Source: SAR202 cluster bacterium AD-804-J14_MRT_500m
GTDB lineage: Bacteria; Chloroflexota; Dehalococcoidia; UBA3495; GCA-2712585
Assembly (NCBI GenBank): GCA_009391275.1
Contig: VEXF01000008.1
Coordinates: forward strand, 1-58,133
Direction: 5' to 3'
DNA: 58,133 bases
The position numbers were made by a program, and so were the translations under genes. How positions within the stretch are numbered: the stretch's first letter is position 1; the number at the start of each line of letters is the position of its first letter. The notes under the pieces are model-generated. The model did not search any database, was not told the DNA's origin, and was given only the letters and a program-made list of their open reading frames with translations. Shown piece by piece: positions 8,356-18,334 of this stretch.

Positions 8356-9561
8356 CTAGGGTAAAGCACCTTCGTTTTGGAATACCTGAGCGAGTTTTTC
8401 AATCCCCTCCCATATCTCACTTTCGGACGGTAATGCAAAACACAAACGTAGATAATTGGAAGCTGCCTCTGGGTCTGCTGACCAGTCCGGACCGGGATTG
8501 AATACTATACCTTCTCTCATCGCCGGCTCTACCAGTTTGCGGGTATCAACCTGATCCGGGAACTTAACCCACAGGAACATCCCACCTCTCGGCTCTTCGA
8601 ATTGGACTGCAGGGCCGAAATGTTCTCTCAGAGCAGCGGTAAGAGCACCGAGTTTCCTGCGTAGGGCGGCCCGAAGAACTTCCATATGATCTTCGTAATG
8701 TTTGGTGAAGTAGTCTCCAACAATCATCTGCTCCATAGCTCCGGTGCCGCCATCCCCTTTGCACCCAAGGAGTCGGCTCATCACATCCCAGTTAGCAACA
8801 ACATACCCTAGACGTATGCCAGGGGCCAACGACTTGGAGAAAGACCCAATATGAAGAACTCGGTTAGAATCATCCAAGGATCGAATGGCATGTTCCCATT
8901 CTCCCTCAAATATGAGATCAGCGTAACACTCATCTTCAAATATGGGGACTCCGTAGGCCTCGCTCAACCGAAGCATCTCTCGACGACGACCCATGCTCAT
9001 TACGGTCCCCGTAGGGTTCTGCAAAGTGGGTATAGTGTAGATATATTTGGGGCGCACGTTTTTCTGTTTAAGGTCTTCCAATGCTTTTGCCAACTCGTCC
9101 ATACGCATCCCGTCGCCATCCAATCCCACGCTAACCATATTCACCTTTAGACGCCTAAGGCTATTAAGCACGCCCGCATAATTGAAACTCTCTACGATAA
9201 CAGTGTCGCCCTCGTCTAGAAGAACTTCGTTGATTAGATTAATACCTTGGCCCGATCCAGAGGTAATCAACACTTCGTCAGTTGTGACATGTACACCACG
9301 ATGTTTTGCTAATTTATCTACCAGGAATCTACGAATTGGAAGAAACCCTTGTGGTCCCCCATCATAGGTATACATGGAGACCCCGCGAGGATCTCCACGA
9401 AACACCGTTTCAGCTGACTCGATAAATTGCTCCATGGGCTGGAGTTCAGGATCACTATGTCCTCCGACGAAATTGTACTTTGGGTGCCCAGCCCAACGTG
9501 GAGCTGCAGGTAGGAGATCCTTAGAGAACAATTTTGAGTAGTCAATAGTAGAATCGGTCAT
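8356..9561 (-). CDS. PLP-dependent aminotransferase, fold type I (2-aminoadipate transaminase-like)
   Basis: A 401-residue class I/II aminotransferase. The PLP Schiff-base lysine is K243 in GSFSKSLAPGIRLGY. Asn182-Pro183 (LQNPTG), D210 and Y213 (EDECYADL) and the C-terminal carboxylate-binding region YLRLCFALP also match. The sequence is closest to the MocR/LysN type (2-aminoadipate or multi-substrate aminotransferases), but there is no N-terminal winged-helix domain, so it is an enzyme and not a regulator. TGGAGG about 7 bases before the ATG at 9559-9561 decides this start over an earlier in-frame ATG at 9591. It is monocistronic and converges on the terminator at 8286. The amino donor is unknown. 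Confidence 0.9.
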   Translation of the reverse strand: MTDSTIDYSKLFSKDLLPAAPRWAGHPKYNFVGGHSDPELQPMEQFIESAETVFRGDPRGVSMYTYDGGPQGFLPIRRFLVDKLAKHRGVHVTTDEVLITSGSGQGINLINEVLLDEGDTVIVESFNYAGVLNSLRRLKVNMVSVGLDGDGMRMDELAKALEDLKQKNVRPKYIYTIPTLQNPTGTVMSMGRRREMLRLSEAYGVPIFEDECYADLIFEGEWEHAIRSLDDSNRVLHIGSFSKSLAPGIRLGYVVANWDVMSRLLGCKGDGGTGAMEQMIVGDYFTKHYEDHMEVLRAALRRKLGALTAALREHFGPAVQFEEPRGGMFLWVKFPDQVDTRKLVEPAMREGIVFNPGPDWSADPEAASNYLRLCFALPSESEIWEGIEKLAQVFQNEGALP

Positions 9562-9782
9562 GCTAGAGCCTCCAAAAGTTAGGATATACAACTGCCCGAT
9601 GTCTAAGACGCCGTGGCGTCCAACATACTACCACCGTGGTTATAGGGTGTCGAACTCAAAAAACTTATCTAATTTTCGGTTGACGGAAGTGGAGGCCAAA
9701 CGTAAAATTCGGTTATGAAGTCTTTAATTCAAAGATAATTCACCTATTGCCAGACCCTACTTAACGGAATGAGGTAATTGAT

Positions 9783-10907
9783 ATGCCCGCTTATCGAATA
9801 CTATCTTCAGACTCTCACGTTGTTGAGCCCCCAAACTTGTGGGAAGAGCGAATAGACTCTGAATTTAAAGATCGGGCGCCCCGAGTTGTCAGGGAGGAAA
9901 ATACAGACCAGTGGTATGCTGATGTAGACACCAAATTTGGCATGATGGGTATAGCTGGACAAGCCGGCGTAAGATTTGAAGATCCGACAAAAATTACTTT
10001 GGACGGAAGATTCGAGGATTTACCTCTAGGCGGCTACAACCCTGAAGCCCATGTAAAAGACATGGAATTAGACAGTGTCTACGGGGGAGTTATGTATCCG
10101 ACACAGGCTTTCCTAGGATACTCTATCCCACCCTCGGATCTCCTCTCAGCTATCTTCAGAGCCTATAACGACTGGCTTGCTGATTTCTGCGCACCATACC
10201 CAGACAGATTGAAGGGTATAGCTGCACTGAATGTTGATGACGTACAAGACGGCGTATCAGAATTAAAGCGCGCTGAAAAGATGGGTTTAGTCGGTGCCCT
10301 GATCCCTGTACGGCCATTGGAGCACCCGTACGATCATCCCACTTTTTATGAACCACTCTGGGAAGAAGCCGAAAGATTACAAATGCCCCTCAGCCTGCAC
10401 GTAGGAACATTCCGTTCAAAGTCCGGGGAACAAGGACAAGTCGAGACACAGGTAACAAACGTCGTGGACTTCAACAATCGGGACTCTTATATGCGGGATT
10501 CGGTAGCAGCTTTGATATTGGGCGGAGTATTTGATAGATACCCAGATCTAAAAGTGGTGGTAGCTGAATACGAGATATCGTGGGCCCCATATTTCATACG
10601 GCGTTTAGATGATACTTATACTGAACGCCCGGTCGGATTACAGGGATACCGTTATAAAAAAGATGTGCTTCCCAGTCATTACTGGATGAACAACATCATG
10701 CTAAGTTTTCAATCAGACGATCTAGGTATCCAGCTCAGGCATCTTGTTGGTGTTGATAACTTGATGTGGGGGTCTGACTACCCTCACGCAGAAAGCACGT
10801 TCCCAAAATCATTGGAAATTTTGGAACAAATACTAGAGGGCGTCCCGGCGGATGAGCAAGCAAAAATCGCTGGAGGGAATTGCGCTAGAGTTTACCGATT
10901 CAACTAG
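9783..10907 (+). CDS. Amidohydrolase family protein (PF04909, ACMSD-like)
   Basis: A 374-residue TIM-barrel metal-dependent hydrolase or decarboxylase of the amidohydrolase_2 family. The N-terminus SSDSHVVEPPNLW carries D-x-H followed by E where most family members have D-x-H-x-H, a recognised variant of this subgroup. A metal His is visible in LSLHVGTF and the catalytic Asp in WGSDYPHAEST. A GAGG ribosome binding site lies 8 bases before the ATG. The family includes 2-amino-3-carboxymuconate semialdehyde decarboxylase and gamma-resorcylate decarboxylase, so decarboxylation or C-C/C-N hydrolysis of an aromatic breakdown product is possible (inference). A close paralogue lies at 53323-54438. 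Confidence 0.88.
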   Translation: MPAYRILSSDSHVVEPPNLWEERIDSEFKDRAPRVVREENTDQWYADVDTKFGMMGIAGQAGVRFEDPTKITLDGRFEDLPLGGYNPEAHVKDMELDSVYGGVMYPTQAFLGYSIPPSDLLSAIFRAYNDWLADFCAPYPDRLKGIAALNVDDVQDGVSELKRAEKMGLVGALIPVRPLEHPYDHPTFYEPLWEEAERLQMPLSLHVGTFRSKSGEQGQVETQVTNVVDFNNRDSYMRDSVAALILGGVFDRYPDLKVVVAEYEISWAPYFIRRLDDTYTERPVGLQGYRYKKDVLPSHYWMNNIMLSFQSDDLGIQLRHLVGVDNLMWGSDYPHAESTFPKSLEILEQILEGVPADEQAKIAGGNCARVYRFN

Positions 10908-11173
10908 TGCGATTCACAGTCAAAGCCGGGTGTCAGGATTCTCGCATCAATCACCCTACCACCGCTTTATGCCGCGGGCCAGATAAACCAAATTATAGTC
11001 TGGAGTTTTGGCATATCTGTACAGGCACCGAATACATGCCAACAATAGCCAAATGATCTGGTCGGACAACATAAAGTCTATTCGCTCGTCCCGACGGATC
11101 TGCATCGTCTAATGAGCCTCAATAAATTCCCGATTCGGTCCGAGCATCAAAAGGGTTCTTGAAAGGAAACTTC

Positions 11174-12346
11174 ATGGCGGAATCTGCTGAAGCAATTATT
11201 ATCGGTGGTGGTGTGATGGGCACCAGTATCTTATACAACCTAGCGACGCGTGGTATGAAATCTCCAATTCTGTTAGAACGAGATACCCTAGGAGCCGGTT
11301 CGACTGGGCGATCTTCCGGAGCCATACGAATGCATTACTCCACTACAGTCAACGCATCGCTTGCCTTCCATAGCCTAGGAATATTCCGCAACTTCGATGA
11401 AATGATCGGTGGTGGAGATGTAGGTTTTGTCGAAACCGGATATATGGTGTTTGTTCCACCCGAAGCTACTGAAGGTTTCCATCACAATATACAACTACAG
11501 CAAGCCTTAGGAATAGACACCCAAATTGTCACTATGAAAGAAGCGAAGGAACTGGCACCGGCTTTTCACTACGGAGAAGAGGAGAACTTCGCCTGGGAAT
11601 CACAATCAGGACACGGCGATCCGTCTGGGACAGCGATGGCGTACGCAACACGAGCTCGCGATCTAGGAGCGCGAATCATCCTAGAGTCCGAAGCCACAAG
11701 CATAGAAGTTCAAAACGGACGCGTCTCTGCAGTGATAACGCCTCATGAGAGATTTGAGACCGGGACTGCCGTTGTTGCTACTGGACCGTGGTCTTCTCCA
11801 TTCATGGAACGTTTAGGGGTCAAATTGCCTTTAATGGCCACCCGACATGAAGTTTTCCTTCTACGCAGGCGAACTGAACAACTTCCGTTCCACCCTGGCG
11901 GTGGAGACATGACTAATTTGATTTATTTTCGACCTGAGGGGACTGACCTAACCCTAGTTGGAAACGGTAACCATGAAGATGAGGCCGATCCAGATAACTA
12001 TAACCCGCGGGCGAATATGCCATACGTTGAAGACGTATGGACCAGACTCGCCAACCGATTACCTGCTATTCAAGAGGCCGAGCTTTTTACGGGTTACGCT
12101 GGACTATACACTACAACGCCAGATCTACATCCAGTCATTGATCGAGTAGATGGAATAGAAGGACTTTATATTTGCACTGGGTTTAGCGGACACGGATTCA
12201 AACTCGCACCGGCAGTAGGAATTGTCATGGCAGAACTGATATTGGACGGAAATGCCAAAACAATAGATATCTCCCCTCTGCGCATGGGGCGGTTCCAAGA
12301 CGGGAATTTGAATCAGACACAATACAGTTTTAAGGTGATAGCATAA
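11174..12346 (+). CDS. FAD-dependent oxidoreductase, DAO family
   Basis: A 390-residue flavoprotein of the D-amino acid/sarcosine/glycine oxidase family, which oxidises secondary or primary amines to imines. The Rossmann motif GGGVMG is at 11-16, with LLERDTLGAGSTGRSSG (ribose-binding acidic residue and the GS.GRSSG loop) following. The C-terminal FAD-binding segment GLYICTGFSGHGFKLAP is typical. There is no signal peptide or Tat motif. The ATG at 11174 is preferred because AAAGGAAAC lies just before it; the in-frame ATG at 11159 has no site. It starts a plus-strand run with an amidohydrolase, LLM and another DAO. Sarcosine- or dimethylglycine-type substrates are plausible but unproven. Confidence 0.88.
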   Translation: MAESAEAIIIGGGVMGTSILYNLATRGMKSPILLERDTLGAGSTGRSSGAIRMHYSTTVNASLAFHSLGIFRNFDEMIGGGDVGFVETGYMVFVPPEATEGFHHNIQLQQALGIDTQIVTMKEAKELAPAFHYGEEENFAWESQSGHGDPSGTAMAYATRARDLGARIILESEATSIEVQNGRVSAVITPHERFETGTAVVATGPWSSPFMERLGVKLPLMATRHEVFLLRRRTEQLPFHPGGGDMTNLIYFRPEGTDLTLVGNGNHEDEADPDNYNPRANMPYVEDVWTRLANRLPAIQEAELFTGYAGLYTTTPDLHPVIDRVDGIEGLYICTGFSGHGFKLAPAVGIVMAELILDGNAKTIDISPLRMGRFQDGNLNQTQYSFKVIA

Positions 12347-12451
12347 AGAATATAAAACTAAGTCTAATCATCAGATATAAACGCTGTCACACCAAAAACG
12401 GATTTCCGCAACTTATTCTTCATACCATGCCGGAAAGGTGGTCTACTAACT

Positions 12452-13657
12452 ATGAGAACAGCCATAACTAACTGTAACTTGATCGACGGCTTCTCGGATA
12501 ATCCCACGCCTGATGTAACAGTAATCGTCGATAACCGTCACATTGTCGACGTAGTACCTGGATCCTCGATTAACACCCCGGTAGACCAAACAATAGATTG
12601 CAATGAGGGATGGCTGCTACCCGGCTTATGGGATGTGCATGCCCATCTTGGTTTCCCAGGACCACCGCCCGAAGAAATTATCAACAGGGTAATTTATTAC
12701 GGAGATAACGCCATAACCGCGATGCACAACTATGGGGTGACAGGTTTACGGACAGTCGGTACAGACCATTGGATAGATGTGGCGTGGAGGGATGCATTCG
12801 CCAGTGGGCAATTCATAGGACCTAGAATTTTTGCTGGCGGACATTTCTTAACCACAACTGGTGGCCATGGGCTCCGATGGCCATTCTCAAAAGAATGTGA
12901 CGGGCCAATTGGGTTCGCGAAAGCCATCAGGGAAGAGATAAAGCATGGTGTGGATCACGTCAAATTGAACCTATCCGGAGGAATTATGGGACCCGACTGG
13001 GATAGGCATTGGCATAGTTTTCTATTGCCTGAAGAACTCGATGCAGCATTCAGGCTGTGCCGGCAGCGCGACGTAAAAGTCGTGAGCCACGCAGCCAACG
13101 CACAATCGGTCAAGGACGCACTGAGATTAGGCACATGGACGTTGGAACACGGATACATCATGGATGACGAATGCATCCAGCTACTCCTCGAGAAAAATAC
13201 AATCTACGTGCCCACTCTGGGTATAACTCATCTGTCGCCTAGTCAGGCAACTAATGATTGGGAAAGCCGATACGTTGAGTCACGAAATATTGCGCCAGAG
13301 TTCTTGGCACGAGCAGATGCAGCATCTCCTGAGCACCAAATGTGGTTCCAGACAGCTCTTACCAAAGGGGTCAGGATGGCTTTGGGTTCCGACTTAGGAC
13401 CATTAGGCGAAGGAACTTTACTGGAGATGGGTTTATGGGTGCGTGATGGTGCTACTCCCATGCAGACTATCAAAGCTGCCACTAAAGGCGGGGCAGAAAC
13501 ATGTGGCCAAGAATCTATTTTAGGAACAGTGGAAAATGGGAAATTGGCCGATATGATTGTCGTATCCGGAAATCCTCTGGAAGACATTGCCAATCTAAGG
13601 AACCTTCAGATGGTGTTCAAAGAAGGTTCAATTGTGAAGGCAAATCAGTCATCATAA
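12452..13657 (+). CDS. Amidohydrolase (imidazolonepropionase-like)
   Basis: A 401-residue metal-dependent amidohydrolase of the imidazolonepropionase/prolidase-like subgroup. The HxH pair is in WDVHAHLGF, the bridging lysine in VDHVKLNLSGG, further metal His in VVSHAANAQSV and LEHGYIMDDE, and the catalytic Asp in ALGSDLGPL. The small beta-sandwich domain comes from both ends (first 60 residues and KLADMIVVSGNPLEDI). AAAGGTGG lies about 10 bases before the ATG. It follows a DAO oxidase by 105 bases and precedes an LLM gene by 73. The substrate is unknown; related enzymes hydrolyse cyclic imides, dipeptides or Xaa-Pro peptides. Confidence 0.9.
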   Translation: MRTAITNCNLIDGFSDNPTPDVTVIVDNRHIVDVVPGSSINTPVDQTIDCNEGWLLPGLWDVHAHLGFPGPPPEEIINRVIYYGDNAITAMHNYGVTGLRTVGTDHWIDVAWRDAFASGQFIGPRIFAGGHFLTTTGGHGLRWPFSKECDGPIGFAKAIREEIKHGVDHVKLNLSGGIMGPDWDRHWHSFLLPEELDAAFRLCRQRDVKVVSHAANAQSVKDALRLGTWTLEHGYIMDDECIQLLLEKNTIYVPTLGITHLSPSQATNDWESRYVESRNIAPEFLARADAASPEHQMWFQTALTKGVRMALGSDLGPLGEGTLLEMGLWVRDGATPMQTIKAATKGGAETCGQESILGTVENGKLADMIVVSGNPLEDIANLRNLQMVFKEGSIVKANQSS

Positions 13658-13730
13658 ACCTGTATAACTCGGATGCCTCCTAGACACCAGAAATGAGTAG
13701 TCCACTGACACAACATGAATTGGAGATCTA

Positions 13731-14801
13731 ATGAAGTTCGGTCTGATGTATGAAATGCAAATCCCAGAGCCTCACTACCCTGGGATCGAGGCTGATCTAT
13801 ATAAACAGGTGCTAGCACAAGCTGAATTAGCAGATGAGGTAGGATTTGACTACTTTTGGACTGTGGAACACCATTTTCTATACGAATTCTCACACTCGTC
13901 TGCCCCCGAAGTGTTCTATGGCGCAGTATCCCAGAGAACAAAACGGATCCGCATAGGACACGCAGTTGCACTCCTACCCGGACAATATAATCACCCAATC
14001 AGAGTAGCAGAACGTGCTGCAGTTCTAGATATATTAAGTGGAGGTCGTATGGACTTGGGGACCGGACGATCTTCCACCCTCATCGAGATGGAGGCTTTCG
14101 AAGTAGATCCAGAAGAAACAAAGTCTCAGTGGGAAGAAGCCATACGTATGATCCCTCGGATGTGGACGGAAGATCCGTTCTCACACCAGGGTACATACTA
14201 CAACGTGCCACCTAGGTCAGTAATTCCAAAGCCAGTGCAAACACCACATCCTCCTCTTTGGGTAGCGTGCAGCCAGCCTTCTAGTTTCAAGGCGGCTGGC
14301 GAAATGGGTCTAGGGGTGCTTTGCTTCGGTTTGGGAGGTTATGAAGTATTAAAGGAGAGAGTTGCGGCATACAGGCAAGGGCTGAAAAACGCGAACCCGG
14401 TGGGATCTTTCGTAAATAATCAAATCGCAGCCTTGTGTATTACTCACTGTGGCGAAACCGATGAAGAAGCTCAACGAGTAGCGGGCCCACAAGGTGCATG
14501 GTTCGCGACCACGGCAGCTGAAGGTGTCTACAAACCCTGGACAGGCAAACATGTACCTGAATCCTATAAATTTTCAGTTCAAGCTACTCAAGAACGGGTA
14601 CAAACAACAGCGCAAGATCACTTAAAAAGTGGGGCGTTTGCCATGGGCACACCTGATACCGTGATCAAGGTTCTCAAGGGCTATCAGGATGTTGGCGTAG
14701 ATCAGGTGCTCTGTTTCATGCAGATGGGTAACCTACCGCATCAAAACATTATGGATTCTATAAAACTTTTTGGGCGTTATGTAATCCCTTATTTTCAATA
14801 A
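13731..14801 (+). CDS. LLM-class flavin-dependent oxidoreductase (monooxygenase type)
   Basis: A 356-residue luciferase-like protein. The segment FWTVEHHFLYEFSH (the EHH motif of FMN-dependent luciferase-type monooxygenases), VALLPGQYNHPIRVAE and DILSGGRMDLGTGRS are clear family marks. The EHH type is usually FMN-dependent and works with a separate flavin reductase; none is visible nearby. A GGAG ribosome binding site lies 5 bases before the ATG. The next gene, a DAO flavoprotein, begins 43 bases downstream, so the two are probably co-transcribed. Paralogues with the same EHH pattern lie at 18517 and 55204. Confidence 0.88.
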   Translation: MKFGLMYEMQIPEPHYPGIEADLYKQVLAQAELADEVGFDYFWTVEHHFLYEFSHSSAPEVFYGAVSQRTKRIRIGHAVALLPGQYNHPIRVAERAAVLDILSGGRMDLGTGRSSTLIEMEAFEVDPEETKSQWEEAIRMIPRMWTEDPFSHQGTYYNVPPRSVIPKPVQTPHPPLWVACSQPSSFKAAGEMGLGVLCFGLGGYEVLKERVAAYRQGLKNANPVGSFVNNQIAALCITHCGETDEEAQRVAGPQGAWFATTAAEGVYKPWTGKHVPESYKFSVQATQERVQTTAQDHLKSGAFAMGTPDTVIKVLKGYQDVGVDQVLCFMQMGNLPHQNIMDSIKLFGRYVIPYFQ

Positions 14802-14844
14802 GCGGGTCGACCTAAAAACAAGACCAATAGGGGAGGAGTGGAAC

Positions 14845-16038
14845 ATGGCAAACAGCCCCAACATAGCTGTGATTGGCGCTGGAGTAGTGGGCTGCTCGGT
14901 TGCATATTACCTTTCAAAAGCAGGTTGTAAAGTTACCGTTTTCGAAAAAGAAGCTATCGGTAGCGGAGCATCTGCACACGCTACTGGCTCTATTCACCTG
15001 CTTGGAATGGAATTTAGCGAAGGGCCATCATTCGAATTAGCGTTAGCCGGTTACAGGGAATTCGCGGGCCTGGTTCCCGCTCTAGAAAACGATACAGGAA
15101 TCAATCTGCTTTATCAGCGACTACCATCCCTACGTTTAGCGTTAGATAAAGACGAAGAAACGCTAATCAAGGAACTGATGACGTGGCAGGAAAAGCATGT
15201 GCCAATGCATTGGATAGACGGTAATGAGGTGCGCAAGATAGATCCACGGTTTTCTAACGACGTTCTAGGGGCCGTATTTGAAGACGAATCCACTCAATTA
15301 GATAGTTACCGCCTGACGCTGGCACTCGGGCAAGGCGCAGAACGTCACGGTGCCGACCTAAGATTACGCGAGGTTAGAGGTCTGGTAACACGCGGTGAGC
15401 GTGTCACAGGTGTGTTGACGTCAGATGGAAAGCAAGAATACGACTGGGTAATTATAGCAGCTGGAATGTGGAGTGCCATATTCGGGGAATGGCTCGGGTT
15501 TGATATACCTGTCCGACCATTAAAAGGAGAACGGTTACTGTTACGGTATCGTGCCCAACCATTACCAGTTCTGGTCAGTTCTCCTAAAAGAGGGCACATG
15601 ATAAGCAGGTTAGATGGACTGATGAGCGTAGGTAGTACTGGCGGCAGGGACTACGACCGCGATCAGTTATTCCTAGGTGAAGAATTCGACCGACAACCAA
15701 CAGAAAGCGCTAGAATAGAGCTCATGAAAAGAGCCATAGATGTGCTGCCGGACTTGGAGAACGCTGAGTTAGTGCAGCAACTGGCAGGCTCGAGACCTTT
15801 GAGCCCCGACCGCATGCCAATCATCGGACCTGTGCCCGGATGGAAAGGGATACTATTAGCCACAGGACACACCACAAAAGGGATCCATCTCGGCCCCGTG
15901 ACCGGTCATATCATTTCAGATTACATTCTTAATGGAAAGACAGATATAGTGTCGGATATGTCAGGATTCCTTCCGGATAGGTTTGATTCATTAGACGAAC
16001 CTGACTTTCTCGAAAGCGGCGAAAAAGTGGATGAATAA
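14845..16038 (+). CDS. FAD-dependent oxidoreductase, DAO family (second copy)
   Basis: A 397-residue amine-oxidising flavoprotein. The FAD motif GAGVVG is at 11-16, followed by VFEKEAIGSGASAHATGS. The closing region LSPDRMPIIGPVPGWKGILLATGH and HTTKGIHLGPVTG fits glycine oxidase/D-amino acid dehydrogenase proteins. It is only moderately similar by eye to the copy at 11174, so the two probably differ in substrate. GGGGAGGAG ends 7 bases before the ATG, one of the strongest sites in the window. It lies between two LLM genes (43 and 126 bases away). Confidence 0.88.
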   Translation: MANSPNIAVIGAGVVGCSVAYYLSKAGCKVTVFEKEAIGSGASAHATGSIHLLGMEFSEGPSFELALAGYREFAGLVPALENDTGINLLYQRLPSLRLALDKDEETLIKELMTWQEKHVPMHWIDGNEVRKIDPRFSNDVLGAVFEDESTQLDSYRLTLALGQGAERHGADLRLREVRGLVTRGERVTGVLTSDGKQEYDWVIIAAGMWSAIFGEWLGFDIPVRPLKGERLLLRYRAQPLPVLVSSPKRGHMISRLDGLMSVGSTGGRDYDRDQLFLGEEFDRQPTESARIELMKRAIDVLPDLENAELVQQLAGSRPLSPDRMPIIGPVPGWKGILLATGHTTKGIHLGPVTGHIISDYILNGKTDIVSDMSGFLPDRFDSLDEPDFLESGEKVDE

Positions 16039-16164
16039 AGAAGGGCAGTGTTCTAGCAGGATATAGCTGAATTGAAAGAACACACCAGCCGTGGGGTTCT
16101 ACTAAAACCCTATAAAACACCGTGCCTTGGCAACCAAGTCAAATTCCACCCCAAGGGACAATAA

Positions 16165-17091
16165 ATGAAATACGGATTTGGGTTACCCGGAATTACAGAC
16201 GGCGATACCTTGTGCGCTTTCGCGAATAAGGCGGATCAACTCGGGGTCAACTCTCTTTGGGGACCAGACCATATAGTCCTCCCGCGGGCAGGAACGGACA
16301 AATATCCCTACTCTGAAACCGGAGAGTTCACCCGTGCCATGGACGCCCCGTTCCTAGACGTATTCACTCTTTTGGGGTACGTAGCTTCTCATACAAAAAA
16401 TATACGTATAGGAACCACGGTCGTGATACTCCCTTACAGGAACCCTATTCTGCAAGCAAAAATGTTCGCATCCTTGGACGTGCTTACCAACGGACGAGTG
16501 ATTTGTGGGGTCGGGGTTGGGTGGCTCCAAAAAGAATTCGAAGTAATGGGGGCATCTTATGAAAACAGGGGTCCAGTTAGCGATGAGTGGTTGAACATTT
16601 TTAAAATATTGTGGACCGATCAAAAGCCGGCCTTCGATGGACGATTTTACAAATTTGATGGCATATTTTTTAGCCCCAGGCCGATTCAAAAACCATCTAT
16701 TCCCATTTGGGTTGGGGGGCACAGCCGCAGGGCGGTTCGCCGAGCTATTAAATACGGAGACGGATGGCATCCCACTCGCATGACCCCCGAATACGTGGCT
16801 GGAATGCTCCCATACCTACAAAATCAAGCCGAGCAGGCCGGCAGAGATCCGACCGATATCACCGTATCGCTGAAACGTAGCATACACTTCACAGATCTGG
16901 CCATACCTGAGGGACCTACCACCAGATCAGGTGCTGCGTTGGTAGCTACGACAAATCAAGTAATAGATGATGTAAGGAAGTGCAGCAACCTAGGCATAGA
17001 TCAACTTACCTTTGATTTCCGGACAGGAGATCCCGCTGAGTGTCAACGAATGATGGAACATTTCATGACAGAAGTCGCTACAGCTTTATAA
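16165..17091 (+). CDS. LLM-class oxidoreductase, TIGR03619-like (F420-dependent type)
   Basis: A 308-residue protein that looks like the Rv2161c/TIGR03619 group of luciferase-like proteins. It has SLWGPDHIVLP near residue 35, IRIGTTVVILPYRNPI, LDVLTNGRVICGVGVGW and a PIWVGGHSRRAVRRA phosphate-binding turn. The group is predicted to use F420; this is annotation-based and not proven for all members. AAGGGA lies before the ATG. The cupin gene starts 26 bases downstream, so the two are probably one transcript. It is related to the copies at 27007 and 57877. Confidence 0.88.
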   Translation: MKYGFGLPGITDGDTLCAFANKADQLGVNSLWGPDHIVLPRAGTDKYPYSETGEFTRAMDAPFLDVFTLLGYVASHTKNIRIGTTVVILPYRNPILQAKMFASLDVLTNGRVICGVGVGWLQKEFEVMGASYENRGPVSDEWLNIFKILWTDQKPAFDGRFYKFDGIFFSPRPIQKPSIPIWVGGHSRRAVRRAIKYGDGWHPTRMTPEYVAGMLPYLQNQAEQAGRDPTDITVSLKRSIHFTDLAIPEGPTTRSGAALVATTNQVIDDVRKCSNLGIDQLTFDFRTGDPAECQRMMEHFMTEVATAL

Positions 17092-17117
17092 ACCAGTTTC
17101 ACATTGAGGAGATAAAC

Positions 17118-17462
17118 ATGCTACAGATTATACGAGTTTACACGGGAGATGATGGGGAATCACATTTCGAACCCCTTACCCCGGATCAATTCGCGAGTAT
17201 AGCCAACAACAAAGGAGCCGGCAGCATCGACTTAATGAGCCGATCGTCCCCGTCATTTTCTGACTACCATAACGCCCCCAGACGCCAATACGTAGTCATC
17301 TTGTCCGGAATAGCTGAATTTGAAACCGCAGATGGCAGCATCTCAAGAATGAACCCTGGAGATGTGCTGGTAGCAGAAGATTTGACAGGTCACGGACACA
17401 TAGCTAGAAGCATAGGGGATGAACCGCGGGTATCTTTGGCAGTTCCACTTACAACCGATTAG
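17118..17462 (+). CDS. Cupin-domain protein
   Basis: A 114-residue single-domain cupin. The second half shows the cupin barrel: RRQYVVILSGIAEFETADG, then MNPGDVLVAEDLTGHGHIAR. The expected G(X)5HXH first motif is not intact, so metal binding through the classical set is doubtful. The ATG at 17118 is chosen because GAGGAGA lies just upstream; an in-frame codon at 17040 would overlap the LLM gene. It sits 26 bases after that gene, and its stop is 7 bases from the stop of the converging DUF1445 gene. Small cupins of this kind often bind the product or substrate of the neighbouring enzyme. Confidence 0.78.
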   Translation: MLQIIRVYTGDDGESHFEPLTPDQFASIANNKGAGSIDLMSRSSPSFSDYHNAPRRQYVVILSGIAEFETADGSISRMNPGDVLVAEDLTGHGHIARSIGDEPRVSLAVPLTTD

Positions 17463-17469
17463 AAGCCTG

Positions 17470-18270
17470 CTAGAGAATAGCCTGGTGTTCTGACAAAAGG
17501 TCACCTATAAACATGTGTCCAGGATAATGCGTAATCATTAGTTCGGGTTTGCTTGTTTGAGCAACCATCTGAGGGGTAACTCCGCATGCCCAAAATACTG
17601 GTGTCTCGCCGTCAACCGGTAGAGACCCTTGGACCCACTCATGCCTGGAAAGATCCTCTATGCCAATAGCTGAAGGGTCTCCTATATGAACAGGTGCACC
17701 ATGGTGATTTGGAAACCGTGACGTCGCTTGAATGGCCCTCGTCACTTGGTGAACTGGAATTGGGCGCATACTAACCACCATAGGACCGTGAAGGCGCCCG
17801 GCAGCTGTCGTGGGAATATTGGTAACATATACTCCTGAACCCTGCCCCTGTCTCTCTCGCCAACGCGGGTAAATCCCTACATTCTCTAACACTCCCTCGA
17901 AGGTACCGCTACACCCGAACAAAAACGTGACCAGATCATCACGCCAGTATTTCTTAATGTCTCCAGGCTCGTCCACTACTTCTCCTCGTACGAAGACGCG
18001 ATATCGTGGGATATCTGTACGAATGTCAGCACCCTCTGCAAGTGACTTGACTATCGGATCTCCAGGTTCCAGAACTTCTAGTACAGGACACGGTTTAGGA
18101 TTGCGTTGTGCAAAAAGAAGGAAATCAAATGCCAGATCCTTAGGTACAACACATAAGTTAGCATTGACGTAACCCACAGATATACCTGTGGTACGTTCGT
18201 TCCACAATCCTTGACGAAAGATCTCGCGGACCTGTTTAGGATCCGATGGCATATTTTTTAGAGTGAGCAT
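17470..18270 (-). CDS. DUF1445 / YcsI-family putative hydro-lyase
   Basis: A 266-residue protein of the DUF1445 family (PF07286, also called putative hydro-lyase or D-glutamate cyclase-related). Family marks are FLFGCSGTFEGVL, VSMRPIPVHQVTRAI, HIGDPSAIGI, TPVFWACGVTPQ and the C-terminal HYPGHMFIGDL. Length matches the family (about 260-270). The proteins are soluble and cytoplasmic. In B. subtilis the homologue YcsI lies in an oxoprolinase-related operon; here HyuA/HyuB are present but 24 kb away. The start has only a weak GAGATGG site; ATG at 18250-18252 (residue 7) is an alternative. Confidence 0.88.
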   Translation of the reverse strand: MLTLKNMPSDPKQVREIFRQGLWNERTTGISVGYVNANLCVVPKDLAFDFLLFAQRNPKPCPVLEVLEPGDPIVKSLAEGADIRTDIPRYRVFVRGEVVDEPGDIKKYWRDDLVTFLFGCSGTFEGVLENVGIYPRWRERQGQGSGVYVTNIPTTAAGRLHGPMVVSMRPIPVHQVTRAIQATSRFPNHHGAPVHIGDPSAIGIEDLSRHEWVQGSLPVDGETPVFWACGVTPQMVAQTSKPELMITHYPGHMFIGDLLSEHQAIL

Positions 18271-18334
18271 TAAGCCATCTCTTTGTATTGGAGTAGGGCC
18301 ATGATACAGGAGTTTAAGATGATTTGTTCATGAT

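Noticed and set aside
8356..9561. MocR/GntR-type regulator fused to an aminotransferase
   Set aside because: The protein starts directly with the aminotransferase region; there is no winged-helix domain.
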